A DNA stretch of 64,000 nt from Rhodoferax sp. (GTDB lineage: Bacteria; Pseudomonadota; Gammaproteobacteria; Burkholderiales; Burkholderiaceae_C), in the NCBI GenBank assembly GCA_024236015.1, contig JACKLK010000017.1, forward strand, positions 4,100-68,099. The letters are read 5' to 3'. Below are positions 24,125-31,999 of the stretch, in pieces (position 1 is the stretch's first letter; every line of letters begins with the position of its first letter). A model generated the notes under the pieces. The model was not told where the DNA came from. It saw only the letters and a list, made by a program, of their open reading frames with translations, and made no database searches. A program made the translations under genes and the position numbers.

Positions 24125-24481
24125 ATGGAAGACTTGCACAGTGAAGATCGGGTATTCGAATCGGTCGCCGAATTGTTTTCGGTTCTGTCGACGCCGATCC
24201 GCCTGAAGATCATCAGTGCTGTCTGCCAGAGCGAGAAAAGCGTCTCGCAACTGCTCGCGGAGATCGAGACCACGCAACCCAACATGTCGCAGCACCTGAG
24301 CACGCTCTACCGGTGTGGTGTGCTCGCCAAGCGCCGCGAGGGTACCCAGATGTACTATCGCCTGCAAAGCGAACGGGTGGCAACCTTGTGTCGCGCCGTG
24401 TGCACGCAGGTGGCCATCGAGCTCGACGGCGAAGTTCCGCTGCCCCCCTCGGACCGGCTGGTGCCGGCCATGCACCGCTAA
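24125..24481 (+). CDS. Second ArsR-family regulator at the sox island boundary
   Basis: 118 residues from ATG 24125 with GGGGAGA at 24113-24119; an upstream in-frame ATG at 24101 is less well placed. The recognition helix TQPNMSQHLSTLYRCGVL (50-67) and wing REGTQMYYRL are close to the first ArsR, so the two are paralogues. C34 and C93 occupy the same places as C33 and C92 of that protein; C64 and C89 are additional. The cysteine pair suggests persulfide sensing as in BigR/SqrR. Its stop overlaps the convergent paaX stop by four bases, marking the end of the sulfur island. Confidence 0.8.
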   Translation: MEDLHSEDRVFESVAELFSVLSTPIRLKIISAVCQSEKSVSQLLAEIETTQPNMSQHLSTLYRCGVLAKRREGTQMYYRLQSERVATLCRAVCTQVAIELDGEVPLPPSDRLVPAMHR

Positions 24482-25437
24482 GCATCGTCCTGCGCTGCCC
24501 GGCCCGGCGGTTTGCTGCGCGTGGCGCTGCGGCGGCGCATGGCGCTCGGGGTCGCACGCAAGGCGCCGGTATCGGTGCGTACCATCACACGCAGGTAACG
24601 CTCGCTCGGCGCCAGCAAGGCACCGTACAGCTGTTCGCACAGGCTGCGCGCGCGTTCGCCGGGCCAGTCCGCGGGCAGGAAAGCCTTTGGCAGGTTGGGG
24701 TCGCGCAGCACGACACGCCGGTATTCATGGATTAGCAAGGTGCGCGCCATGAAGGCCTGCGCCGGCTCGAGTTGTGCCGCGTCGCGCAACACGGGCGAGA
24801 ACCGGTCGACGAACTGCGTCCAGGCCCGTGCGACCTTGGCCAGGTCGAACACGGCATGCATGATCGGCAACAGGGGCCGCTCGCCGACGCCCGGCAGCCC
24901 TTGTGCGCGCAGCACCGCCACCTGCTCGGCCATGCCCGCCGCCGAGATGATCTCCGCCAGCACCCGTGCATGCATGTGCGGCTGGACAAAGACCAGCGGC
25001 GACAGGCGGCCGAAACTCTCCCACAACAATTCGCGTTGCAGCTTCAGCCGGTCGCTGGCCCGCATGCCCGGATCGAGCAGCACCAGGGTCCAGTGTCCGT
25101 CCCACTGCGCGGTGTTGAAGTCGTAGATGCGCTGGTCCGCATGTTGCACCCGCAACACGCCGGCGTCCGACAGGCCGTAGTAGCTGCGCCGGCCGATCCG
25201 CGTTGCGACGAACCAGTCGTCCGCGCCCAGGCGGAACGCGCTGGTGCGCACCAGGCGCGACGAGATGCCGAACAGTCCGAGCAGTTCGATCAGGCTGCCC
25301 AGCCAGATCGACTGTCCGCGCGGCGCAAATGCGTCGCCGAACACGGTGATCAGCAGCGAGTTGGCACGCAGGTCCAGCCCACGGCGCAGCCGCGCCAGCG
25401 CGGGTGCCACGGTTGCGGTCGGGGCGGCACGGGCCAT
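24478..25437 (-). CDS. paaX: PaaX, phenylacetyl-CoA-responsive repressor
   Basis: 319-residue repressor that leaves DNA when phenylacetyl-CoA binds. Start ATG 25437, directly facing the operator region. The N-terminal winged helix includes ANSLLITVFGDAFAPRGQSIWLGSLIELLGLFGISSRLVRTSAFRL cut into several helices, and the long C-terminal part has the PaaX pattern WTLVLLD and LLIHEYRRVVLRDPNLPKAFLPADWPG. It is divergent from paaABCDE, the usual arrangement in beta-proteobacteria. Confidence 0.9.
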   Translation of the reverse strand: MARAAPTATVAPALARLRRGLDLRANSLLITVFGDAFAPRGQSIWLGSLIELLGLFGISSRLVRTSAFRLGADDWFVATRIGRRSYYGLSDAGVLRVQHADQRIYDFNTAQWDGHWTLVLLDPGMRASDRLKLQRELLWESFGRLSPLVFVQPHMHARVLAEIISAAGMAEQVAVLRAQGLPGVGERPLLPIMHAVFDLAKVARAWTQFVDRFSPVLRDAAQLEPAQAFMARTLLIHEYRRVVLRDPNLPKAFLPADWPGERARSLCEQLYGALLAPSERYLRVMVRTDTGALRATPSAMRRRSATRSKPPGRAAQDDA

Positions 25438-25449
25438 GCAAGCTCCAAA

Positions 25450-25490
25450 GTGATACAGACATTTCGATTGTAGGAGTCCATCTGTATCAC
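25450..25490. promoter_or_regulatory. PaaX operator in the divergent paaX/paaA promoter
   Basis: Perfect 10-bp inverted repeat GTGATACAGA (25450-25459) and TCTGTATCAC (25481-25490) separated by 21 bases. Spacing and the TGAT...ATCA ends fit the long-spaced palindromes bound by PaaX proteins. It lies 12 bases from the paaX start and 63 from paaA, so it can repress both. Confidence 0.75.
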
Positions 25491-25553
25491 TAAGATGCAC
25501 GTTTTTCCCGCCCGGATTGACACCTGTCAAATCCGCAGACCGGAGACAGTCGC

Positions 25554-26549
25554 ATGTACGCACAACTCGTCGAAACCGGCGCCACCGCGGTTCGCAGCCT
25601 CGAGGACATGGACCCGCAGGAGCGGGCCTTCCAGGAGCGCATCGACGCCGGCATCAAGATCGAACCCAAGGACTGGATGCCGCCGGCCTACCGCAAGACG
25701 CTGGTGCGCCAGATCTCGCAACATGCCCATTCGGAATATGTCGGCATGTTGCCCGAGGGCAACTGGATCGGCCGCGCGCCGTCGCTCAAGCGCAAGGCCA
25801 TCCTGATGGCCAAGGTGCAGGACGAGGCCGGCCATGCGCTGTACCTTTACAGCGCCGTCGAGACGCTGGGTGTCGCGCGCGACGACACCTACCGCGAACT
25901 GTTGTCGGGCAAGGCCAAGTATTCGAGCATCTTCAACTATCCCACGCTGACCTGGGCCGACATCGGTGCCATCGGCTGGCTGGTCGACGGCTCCGCCATC
26001 GTCAACCAGATCCCGATCTGCCGCTGCTCCTACGGACCGTATGCCCGCGCCATGGTGCGGGTGTGCAAGGAGGAGTCGTTCCACCAGCGCCAGGGCTTCG
26101 AGATCATGGAGGTGCTGGCGCGGGGCACGCCGGAGCAGAAGCAGATGGCGCAGGACGCGCTGAACCGCTGGTGGTGGCCGTCCATCGCGATGCACGGCCC
26201 GGCCGATGCGCAGTCGGTCAACAGCGCCCAGTCCATGGCCTGGAAGATCAAGCTGCTGAGCAACGACGCCTTGCGCCAGAAATTCATCGACCAGACGGTG
26301 CCACAGATCGAGTTCCTCGGCCTGGAGTTGCCGGACCCGGAACTCAAGTGGAACGAGGAACGGGGCCACTACGACTACGGGGCCATCGACTGGGATGACT
26401 TCTTCCGCGTCGTCAAGGGTTTCGGGCCGTGCAATCGGCAGCGCCTGGAGGCCCGCAACAAGGCCTGGGACGAAGGCGCGTGGTTCCGCGAAGCCTTGAG
26501 TGCGCACGCGGACAAGCGGGCGGCGGGTGGCGAACGCAAGGTGGCTTGA
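25554..26549 (+). CDS. paaA: PaaA, oxygenase subunit of phenylacetyl-CoA epoxidase
   Basis: Catalytic di-iron subunit that epoxidises the ring of phenylacetyl-CoA with O2. 331 residues, close to the family size. Iron-ligand signatures are visible: QDEAGHALYLYS with the E-x2-H pair, and later CKEESFHQRQGFEIM with the second E-x2-H. Start ATG 25554 follows CGGAGA. It is the first gene of paaABCDE but is separated from paaB by 694 bases of repeat DNA, whereas these genes are normally nearly contiguous. Confidence 0.93.
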   Translation: MYAQLVETGATAVRSLEDMDPQERAFQERIDAGIKIEPKDWMPPAYRKTLVRQISQHAHSEYVGMLPEGNWIGRAPSLKRKAILMAKVQDEAGHALYLYSAVETLGVARDDTYRELLSGKAKYSSIFNYPTLTWADIGAIGWLVDGSAIVNQIPICRCSYGPYARAMVRVCKEESFHQRQGFEIMEVLARGTPEQKQMAQDALNRWWWPSIAMHGPADAQSVNSAQSMAWKIKLLSNDALRQKFIDQTVPQIEFLGLELPDPELKWNEERGHYDYGAIDWDDFFRVVKGFGPCNRQRLEARNKAWDEGAWFREALSAHADKRAAGGERKVA

Positions 26550-26583
26550 GGGATGGCTTCTTGTGCCTCTCCTGTGGTGCACG

Positions 26584-26830
26584 GGCTGCGAAGGCCCGCG
26601 GGGCCCCTGCGTGGCGCTTCGGTGCGGCGGTCGGGCGCTGAACGCGCCGACTGCCCTGTGGTGCTCGGTCTTGCGCCTGCATCGCGCAACTCACTGCGCG
26701 CCCTGCGGGCGCTCCGTTCAGACAGGCGCGATGAGAATGATGACGAACGCGCTTCGCGCGAGGCGCAAGCCCTGCGCTCCTCGGCGCCGCACAGGCGCGC
26801 CACGCAGGGGCCCCGCGAGCCTTCGCAGCC
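26584..26830. repeat. 247-bp MITE-like element with 34-bp terminal inverted repeats
   Basis: Left end 26584-26617 and right end 26797-26830 are inverted copies with a single mismatch. The homology stops exactly at both ends. The interior holds blocks B (26626-26667), C (26679-26698 and 26712-26741) and D (26772-26788). No transposase and no clear target duplication are seen. Size and ends resemble a non-autonomous transposable element. Confidence 0.7.
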
Positions 26831-26942
26831 AGGCCGGTGGTTGGCGCGGCGCCCGAAAGGGGCCCGGACTTCGAACGGCTGCGCAACGATCACCACCGGC
26901 TCAGCGTCGCGGCAGGCGGGACTCGGCGCGGGCGACTTGTGG

Positions 26943-27106
26943 GGCGCCGAGGAGCACAGCGGGCTGGGCAGCGCGCGCAGCGCGCTTCGTGATCATTCTC
27001 ATCGCGCTTGTCTGAACGGAGAGAGCGAAGCGAACGCAGTGAGTTGCGCGATGCGCCCTGCCCGCGAGCACCGCAGGGCAGTCGGCGCGTTCAGCGCCCG
27101 ACCGCC
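26943..27106. repeat. Partial inverted second copy of the element interior
   Basis: Blocks D, C and B recur in inverted order: 26943-26959 (D, 17 nt, 1 mismatch), 26992-27021 (C, 30 nt, 1 mismatch), 27035-27054 (C, 20 nt, exact), 27065-27106 (B, 42 nt, 1 mismatch). The 34-bp terminal repeats are absent from this copy. Together with 26626-26788 it forms one imperfect palindrome with arms of about 165 bases. Confidence 0.7.
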
Positions 27107-27243
27107 CCACCAGGCGCCCGCGCCGATTCCCGCCTGCCGCAACGCGTGCGCGTACCCATGCGGTTCCAGTGCCAAAGCCAAGGCAAAAAATGCGACGGCT
27201 CACCGTCAAGCACACCCCGTCTCCGCCCAACCCAGCCCCTGAC

Positions 27244-27552
27244 ATGACCGACAGCAACAACACGACGAACCGCCGCGACTGGCCCCTCTGGGAAGTCTTC
27301 ATCCGCAGCCAGCACGGCCTGGCGCACAAGCACGTGGGCAGCCTGCATGCGGTCGACGCGGAAAGCGCCGTCCAGCATGCGCGCGACGTCTACACCCGAC
27401 GCAACGAAGGCGTCAGCATCTGGGTGGTGCGCGCTACCGACATCGTGGCCAGCAGCCCCGGCGACAAGGAGGCCTTGTTCGACCCGTCCCAGAGCAAGGT
27501 GTATCGCCATCCGACCTTCTATCCCATGCCCGACGGCGTGAAGAACATATGA
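27244..27552 (+). CDS. paaB: PaaB, subunit of phenylacetyl-CoA epoxidase
   Basis: 102 residues from ATG 27244. The sequence RRDWPLWEVFIRSQHGLAHKHVGSLHA followed by YTRRNEGVSIWVVRATDI and FYPMPDGVKNI is characteristic. PaaB bridges PaaAC heterodimers in the full complex. No good Shine-Dalgarno is visible before this ATG, which may reflect the inserted repeat DNA just upstream; the ATGs further upstream are in repeat-derived frame. Its stop overlaps paaC by ATGA. Confidence 0.9.
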   Translation: MTDSNNTTNRRDWPLWEVFIRSQHGLAHKHVGSLHAVDAESAVQHARDVYTRRNEGVSIWVVRATDIVASSPGDKEALFDPSQSKVYRHPTFYPMPDGVKNI

Positions 27553-28313
27553 AGGTGGATACGGTGGACCCGAAGTTCGAATACCTGCTGCGCCTGGGCG
27601 ACAACGCGCTGGTGTTGTCGCAGCAACTCGGCGCCTGGTGCGGCCACGGCCCGGCACTGGAGGAAGACCTGGCTCTGACCAACGTCGCACTCGACCTGCT
27701 GGGCCAGGCCCGGCTCTGGCTCAGTTATGCCGGCGAGGTGGAAGGCAAAGGCCGCGACGAAGATGCCCTGGCCTATCTGCGCGACGGCGCCGCCTTCCGC
27801 AACCTGCTGCTGGTCGAGCAGCCGAACGGGCATTACGGCGACACCCTCATGCGCCAGTTCCTGTTCGACGCCTGGCACCAGCCGCTGCTGCTCGCGCTCG
27901 CCGCGTCGAGCGACCCGCGCATCGCCGAGATCGCGAACAAGGCTTCCAAGGAGGCGCGTTACCACCTGCAGCGCAGTGCGCAGCTGGTCATCGCGCTGGG
28001 CGACGGCACCGACGAGAGCCATGCGCGCATGCAGGCTTCGCTCGAGCGCCTGTGGCCGTTCACGCAGGAGTGGTTCGAATCCGATCCGGTCGACGCGCAA
28101 TGCGCGGCCCAGGGACTGGCCCCCGCGGCGGACAGCCTGGCCGCGCCCTGGCGTGCCAGCGTCGAGGCGGTGCTCACGCGCGCCACGCTGCAGATGCCGA
28201 CGGTCGTCGGCCACCAGCGTGGCGGCCGCCAGGGCGTGCATTCCGAATACCTGGGGCATCTGCTGGCCGAACTGCAGTTCGTGCCGCGTGCCTATCCGGG
28301 GGCCCGGTGGTAG
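27549..28313 (+). CDS. paaC: PaaC, structural subunit of phenylacetyl-CoA epoxidase
   Basis: 254 residues, the usual size, starting at ATG 27549 within the paaB stop. It has the ferritin-like fold of PaaA without a full metal site. LRLGDNALVLSQQLGAWCGHGPALEEDLAL at the N terminus and EARYHLQRSAQLVIALGDGTDESH in the middle are typical. It forms the catalytic heterodimer with PaaA. Confidence 0.92.
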   Translation: MKVDTVDPKFEYLLRLGDNALVLSQQLGAWCGHGPALEEDLALTNVALDLLGQARLWLSYAGEVEGKGRDEDALAYLRDGAAFRNLLLVEQPNGHYGDTLMRQFLFDAWHQPLLLALAASSDPRIAEIANKASKEARYHLQRSAQLVIALGDGTDESHARMQASLERLWPFTQEWFESDPVDAQCAAQGLAPAADSLAAPWRASVEAVLTRATLQMPTVVGHQRGGRQGVHSEYLGHLLAELQFVPRAYPGARW

Positions 28314-28321
28314 AGGGCAGC

Positions 28322-28870
28322 GTGCCCGTGGTTCCGGTGCGCGTGGCCACCGAGCAGGTGCTGCAGTGGCTGGACGAGGTCATGGACCCGGAGGTACCGG
28401 TCGTCTCCGTCGTCGGCCTGGGCATCGTGCGCGAGGTCGTGTGGCAATACGGCCTGGGCGCCGCTCCGCGGCTGCAGATCGTCGTGACGCCGACCTATTC
28501 CGGTTGCCCGGCCACCGAAGTCATCGCCGCCGCGATCCGCGACAAGCTGGCCTCCCACGGCGTTGCGCCCGTCGAGGTCCACACACGGCTGTCGCCGGCC
28601 TGGACCACGGACTGGATGAGCGTGGAGGCACGCGAAGCCCTGCGTGCCTACGGCATCGCGCCGCCGGTGGAACGGGCACCGGATGCCGACGGCAGCCAGG
28701 CGATCGACATCGGTGCCTTGCTGCAGCCGTCGGCGCGTGCGGTGGTGCCGTGTCCGTTGTGCGGCTCGCACAAGACGCGCCTGCTGTCGCAGTTCGGCTC
28801 CACCGCCTGCAAGGCCTTGTACCAGTGCAACAGCTGCCTGGAACCCTTCGACTATTTCAAGCCCCATTGA
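28322..28870 (+). CDS. paaD: PaaD, iron-sulfur/metal maturation factor of the epoxidase
   Basis: 182 residues with a MIP18/DUF59 domain (EVMDPEVPVVSVVGLGIVREV and TYSGCPATEVI) and a C-terminal zinc-ribbon (CPLCGS ... CNSC). PaaD helps assemble the metal centre of the PaaABCE oxygenase. The exact start is uncertain: GTG 28322 has AGAGGG at 28312-28317; GTG 28307 overlaps paaC and GTG 28328 is also possible. It follows paaC directly. Confidence 0.88.
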   Translation: MPVVPVRVATEQVLQWLDEVMDPEVPVVSVVGLGIVREVVWQYGLGAAPRLQIVVTPTYSGCPATEVIAAAIRDKLASHGVAPVEVHTRLSPAWTTDWMSVEAREALRAYGIAPPVERAPDADGSQAIDIGALLQPSARAVVPCPLCGSHKTRLLSQFGSTACKALYQCNSCLEPFDYFKPH

Positions 28871-28880
28871 GAGCGACCCC

Positions 28881-29972
28881 ATGGCCACGACCCGATTCCA
28901 TGCCCTGCAGGTCCAGCAGGTCCAGCCGCAGACACGCGATGCCATCGCCGTCACCTTTGCATGGCCCCGGGAGCTGGAGTCCGAATTCACCTACCTGCAG
29001 GGCCAGTACCTGACCTTGCGCACCCGCATCGGCGACGAGGAGGTGCGCCGCTCCTATTCGATCTGCTCGGCGGTGCAGGACCATTGCCTGCGTGTCGCGA
29101 TCAAGCGTGTACCCGGTGGCGTGTTCTCGAACTGGGCGGCCGAGCAGCTCCGGCCCGGCGTCTCGATCGACGTGATGCCGCCGCAGGGCCAGTTCCACCT
29201 GCCGCTGCAAGCCGATGCGCAGCGGCATGTCGTGGCCTTCGCATCGGGCAGCGGCATCACGCCGGTGTTGTCCATCGTCAAGTCCACGTTGCTGGCCGAG
29301 CCGCAGACCCGGGTCACGCTGGTGTATGGCAACCGGTCCTCCGGCGCCATCATGTTCAAGGAGGAACTGGAGGATCTCAAGGACCGCTACCTCGGCCGCT
29401 TCAACCTGGTCTGGATCATGAGCCGCGAGACGCAGGACATCGACCTGTTCAACGGCCGTATCGACTACGACAAGTGCTGCCAGCTGCTCGCGCACTGGCT
29501 CGACCCCACCGACATCGACGCCGCCTTCATCTGCGGTCCGCAGGACATGATGCAGGCCGCGGAGCGTGCCTTGCGTGACCACGGGGTCGACCCCGCGCGC
29601 ATCAAGACCGAGTTGTTCGGCACGGTGCTGGACGACGGTCGGGTGCGGCCGCCGCGTGCGCCGGTGCAGGGCAGCGGCCAGTGCACGGTCGACGTGGTGC
29701 TCGACGGCACGCGGCGCAGCTTCGTGATGGACAAGAACAAGGACAACCTGGTCGACGCCGGCATCCGGGCCGGCATCGAGATGCCGTTCTCCTGCAAGGG
29801 CGGCGTCTGCTCGACCTGCCGCGCGCAGGTGGTCGCGGGCGAGGTCGACATGGACATCAACTTCGCGCTCGAGGACTACGAGGTGGCGCGGGGCTTCGTG
29901 TTGTGCTGCCAGAGTTATCCGGTGACCGACCACCTGGAGATCGATTTCGACCGCGAACACGCGCATTCCTGA
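28881..29972 (+). CDS. paaE: PaaE, reductase subunit of phenylacetyl-CoA epoxidase
   Basis: 363 residues. Domains in order: FAD-binding (RRSYSICSA near 55), NAD(P)-binding (FASGSGITPVLSI near 120-135) and a plant-type [2Fe-2S] ferredoxin at the C terminus with ligands in CKGGVCSTC (about 305-313) and the last cysteine in FVLCCQSYP. It delivers electrons from NADPH to PaaA. It starts 10 bases after paaD. Confidence 0.92.
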   Translation: MATTRFHALQVQQVQPQTRDAIAVTFAWPRELESEFTYLQGQYLTLRTRIGDEEVRRSYSICSAVQDHCLRVAIKRVPGGVFSNWAAEQLRPGVSIDVMPPQGQFHLPLQADAQRHVVAFASGSGITPVLSIVKSTLLAEPQTRVTLVYGNRSSGAIMFKEELEDLKDRYLGRFNLVWIMSRETQDIDLFNGRIDYDKCCQLLAHWLDPTDIDAAFICGPQDMMQAAERALRDHGVDPARIKTELFGTVLDDGRVRPPRAPVQGSGQCTVDVVLDGTRRSFVMDKNKDNLVDAGIRAGIEMPFSCKGGVCSTCRAQVVAGEVDMDINFALEDYEVARGFVLCCQSYPVTDHLEIDFDREHAHS

Positions 29973-30036
29973 CGACCCGTTTTTGCCACAATCGGCCCAG
30001 CGGCACAGCGCGACGACACCACAGCCAGGAGACAGC

Positions 30037-31355
30037 ATGCCCCGACACGCCACACCGACCGACCTGCTCGAACCCATCGAGCGTGCCAGCCGCGACGAGA
30101 TCACCGCGCTGCAGCTGCAGCGGCTCAAGGCCACGCTGCACCATGCGTATGCCAACGTGCCGCACTACCGGCAGGCCTTCGACGCCGCGGGTGTGCATCC
30201 CGACGACCTGAAGTCGCTGCAGGACCTGGCCCGTTTTCCGTTCACGACCAAGCAGGACCTGCGCGCCAACTATCCGTTCGGCATGTTCGCGGTGCCGCGC
30301 GAGCAGGTGGCGCGGATCCATGCCTCGTCGGGCACGACCGGCAAGCCGACGGTGGTCGGTTATACGCTCAAGGACATCGACAACTGGGCCCAGCTGGTGG
30401 CGCGATCCATCCGTGCGGCCGGTGGCCGCGCCGGCGACCTGCTGCACGTGGCCTACGGCTACGGCCTGTTCACCGGCGGGCTGGGCGCGCATTACGGCGC
30501 CGAGCGGCTCGGCTGCACGGTGATCCCGGTCTCGGGCGGACAGACCGAGAAACAGGTGCAGCTGATCCAGGACTTCCGCCCGCGCATCATCATGGTCACG
30601 CCGTCCTACATGCAGGTCATCATCGAGGAGTTCGTGCGCCAGGGCCAGGATCCGCGCGCCACGTCGCTGGAGATCGGCATCTTCGGTGCCGAACCCTGGA
30701 CCGAGGCCATGCGCACCGAGATCGAGGCTTCGTCGGGCATGGACGCGGTGGACATCTACGGCCTGTCCGAGGTCATGGGGCCGGGCGTGGCCAGCGAATG
30801 TGTCGAGTCCAAGGACGGCCCGGTGATCTGGAGGACCATTTCTACCCGGAGATCATCGACCCGCAGACGGGCGCGGTGTTGCCCGACGGGCAGGAGGGCG
30901 AACTGGTCTTCACCTCGCTGACCAAGGAGGCGTTCCCCATCGTCCGCTACCGCACCCGCGACCTGACGCGGCTGCTGCCGCCCACGGCGCGTGCCTTCCG
31001 GCGCATGGGCAAGATCGTCGGGCGCTCGGACGACATGCTGATCATCCGCGGCGTCAACGTGTTCCCGACCCAGATCGAGGAACTGGTGCTGCAACACGGC
31101 AAGTTGTCGCCGCTCTACCAGATCGTCGTGACCCGCGACGGGCCGATGGACAAGGTCGAAGTGCTGTGCGAACTGCAGACCGCGCATGCCGACCAGCCCG
31201 CCGGTGGCGTGCAGGAGATCGCCGGCTGGCTGCAGCACCGGGTCAAGAGCCTGGTGGGCATCAGCACCACGGTCAGCGTGTTGCCGCCCCATTCGGTCGA
31301 GCGCACCCAGACCGGCAAGGCGCGGCGGGTCATCGACAAGCGGCCCAAGGGCTGA
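30037..31355 (+). pseudogene. paaK: paaK, phenylacetate-CoA ligase, interrupted by a one-base frameshift
   Basis: Activates phenylacetate to phenylacetyl-CoA, the inducer and substrate of the pathway. The frame from ATG 30037 (AGGAGA upstream) reads normal PaaK to residue 265 or so: ASSGTTGKPTVVGY, YGYGLFTGG and YGLSEVMGPGVA. After GPVIW at 30829-30831 it goes out of frame and ends at 30921. The frame offset by one continues with EDHFYPEIIDPQTGAVLPDG, GRSDDMLIIRGVNVFPTQIE and ends at 31355. Insertion of one G between 30831 and 30832 restores a full 440-residue PaaK. This is either a recent loss-of-function mutation or a base-calling error in a G-run; all else is intact. Confidence 0.88.
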
Positions 31356-31390
31356 GCCGCCGCAAGCGCATCGCCCGTGCCGCGCGGGTG

Positions 31391-31831
31391 TCAGCCGGGC
31401 AGGGTCGCGGTGGCGAGGATGAGGCGCAGTTCGTCGGCCTCGACCGATCGCGCGGCGCCGAAGCCGGCCACCTGGCGGGCCTGCGAGACCTGCACCAGCA
31501 GCAGCCGGAAGTCGCCCAGCTGCATCATCGGCTCGGTGTCGGGAAACCGGTCCAGGTAGGCCTGGCGCACCGTGGCGTGCCGGGTGTCCTCGCGGGTCAC
31601 GGTCTCGGCGCGGCCGTGCAGCGTGACCCGGGGCAAGGCATGGACCGGCTTGCCGGCCCGCTCGGGCTGCATCACCAGCAGCGAGACCGCCGGGTGCCGT
31701 GTCATGTTCCCGGTGTGCGCGGCCAGCGCACTGACGTGCAGCACCAGTGCCGGTATCGTGGGCGCGATCGCGAACGGCACCATCGAGACCATGGGCGCAC
31801 CGTCCGCATCCAGTGTGCCCAGCGCCGCCAC
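31391..31831 (-). CDS. Pyridoxamine 5-phosphate oxidase-like FMN-binding split-barrel protein
   Basis: Residues VAALGTLDADGAPMVSMVPFAI open the split barrel, and PRVTLHGRAETVT and AYLDRFPDTE follow, as in the HugZ/PNPOx-like proteins. The first standard start codon in frame is GTG 31831, but the in-frame sequence upstream (RLHRALHHLLHHTR) is also homologous-looking and runs to a stop at about 31896 with no ATG, GTG or TTG. The true start is therefore unclear: a rare codon such as CTG, or a mutated N terminus. It is divergent from the nitroreductase gene. Substrate and role are unknown. Confidence 0.65.
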   Translation of the reverse strand: MAALGTLDADGAPMVSMVPFAIAPTIPALVLHVSALAAHTGNMTRHPAVSLLVMQPERAGKPVHALPRVTLHGRAETVTREDTRHATVRQAYLDRFPDTEPMMQLGDFRLLLVQVSQARQVAGFGAARSVEADELRLILATATLPG

Positions 31832-31999
31832 GCGCGTGTGGTGCAGCAGGTGGTGCAGGGCGCGGTGCAGGCGGGACGGATGGGTCTTGGTGGTCTAATT
31901 GCTGGCTGATTTGTAGCAGATCGCGCCGGCCGGCCGTCGCCCGTCGCCCGTCGCCCGCCGTTGTCGCTGCATCCGTCTTCCCGCTCACCGAGACCGCGC

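Larger units (their letters stand above)
26550..27243. other. Non-coding insertion between paaA and paaB, 694 bases
   Basis: No credible gene: open frames in several frames on both strands overlap and translate to Arg/Ala/Ser-rich text mirrored across the repeats. It is built of nested inverted repeats (listed separately). Near its right end, on the minus strand, a weak GACGG/CCGTC hairpin (27194-27207) is followed by a T-run (27185-27190) and could act as a minus-strand terminator. Confidence 0.8.

Noticed and set aside
26553..27242. Long open frame of about 229 codons (and mirror frames) between paaA and paaB
   Set aside because: It is made of inverted-repeat DNA, has Arg/Ala/Ser-biased composition, and equally long frames exist on both strands.
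29980..29990. CCCGTTTTTGCC after paaE as a terminator
   Set aside because: T-run has no GC stem before it, and paaK follows on the same strand.
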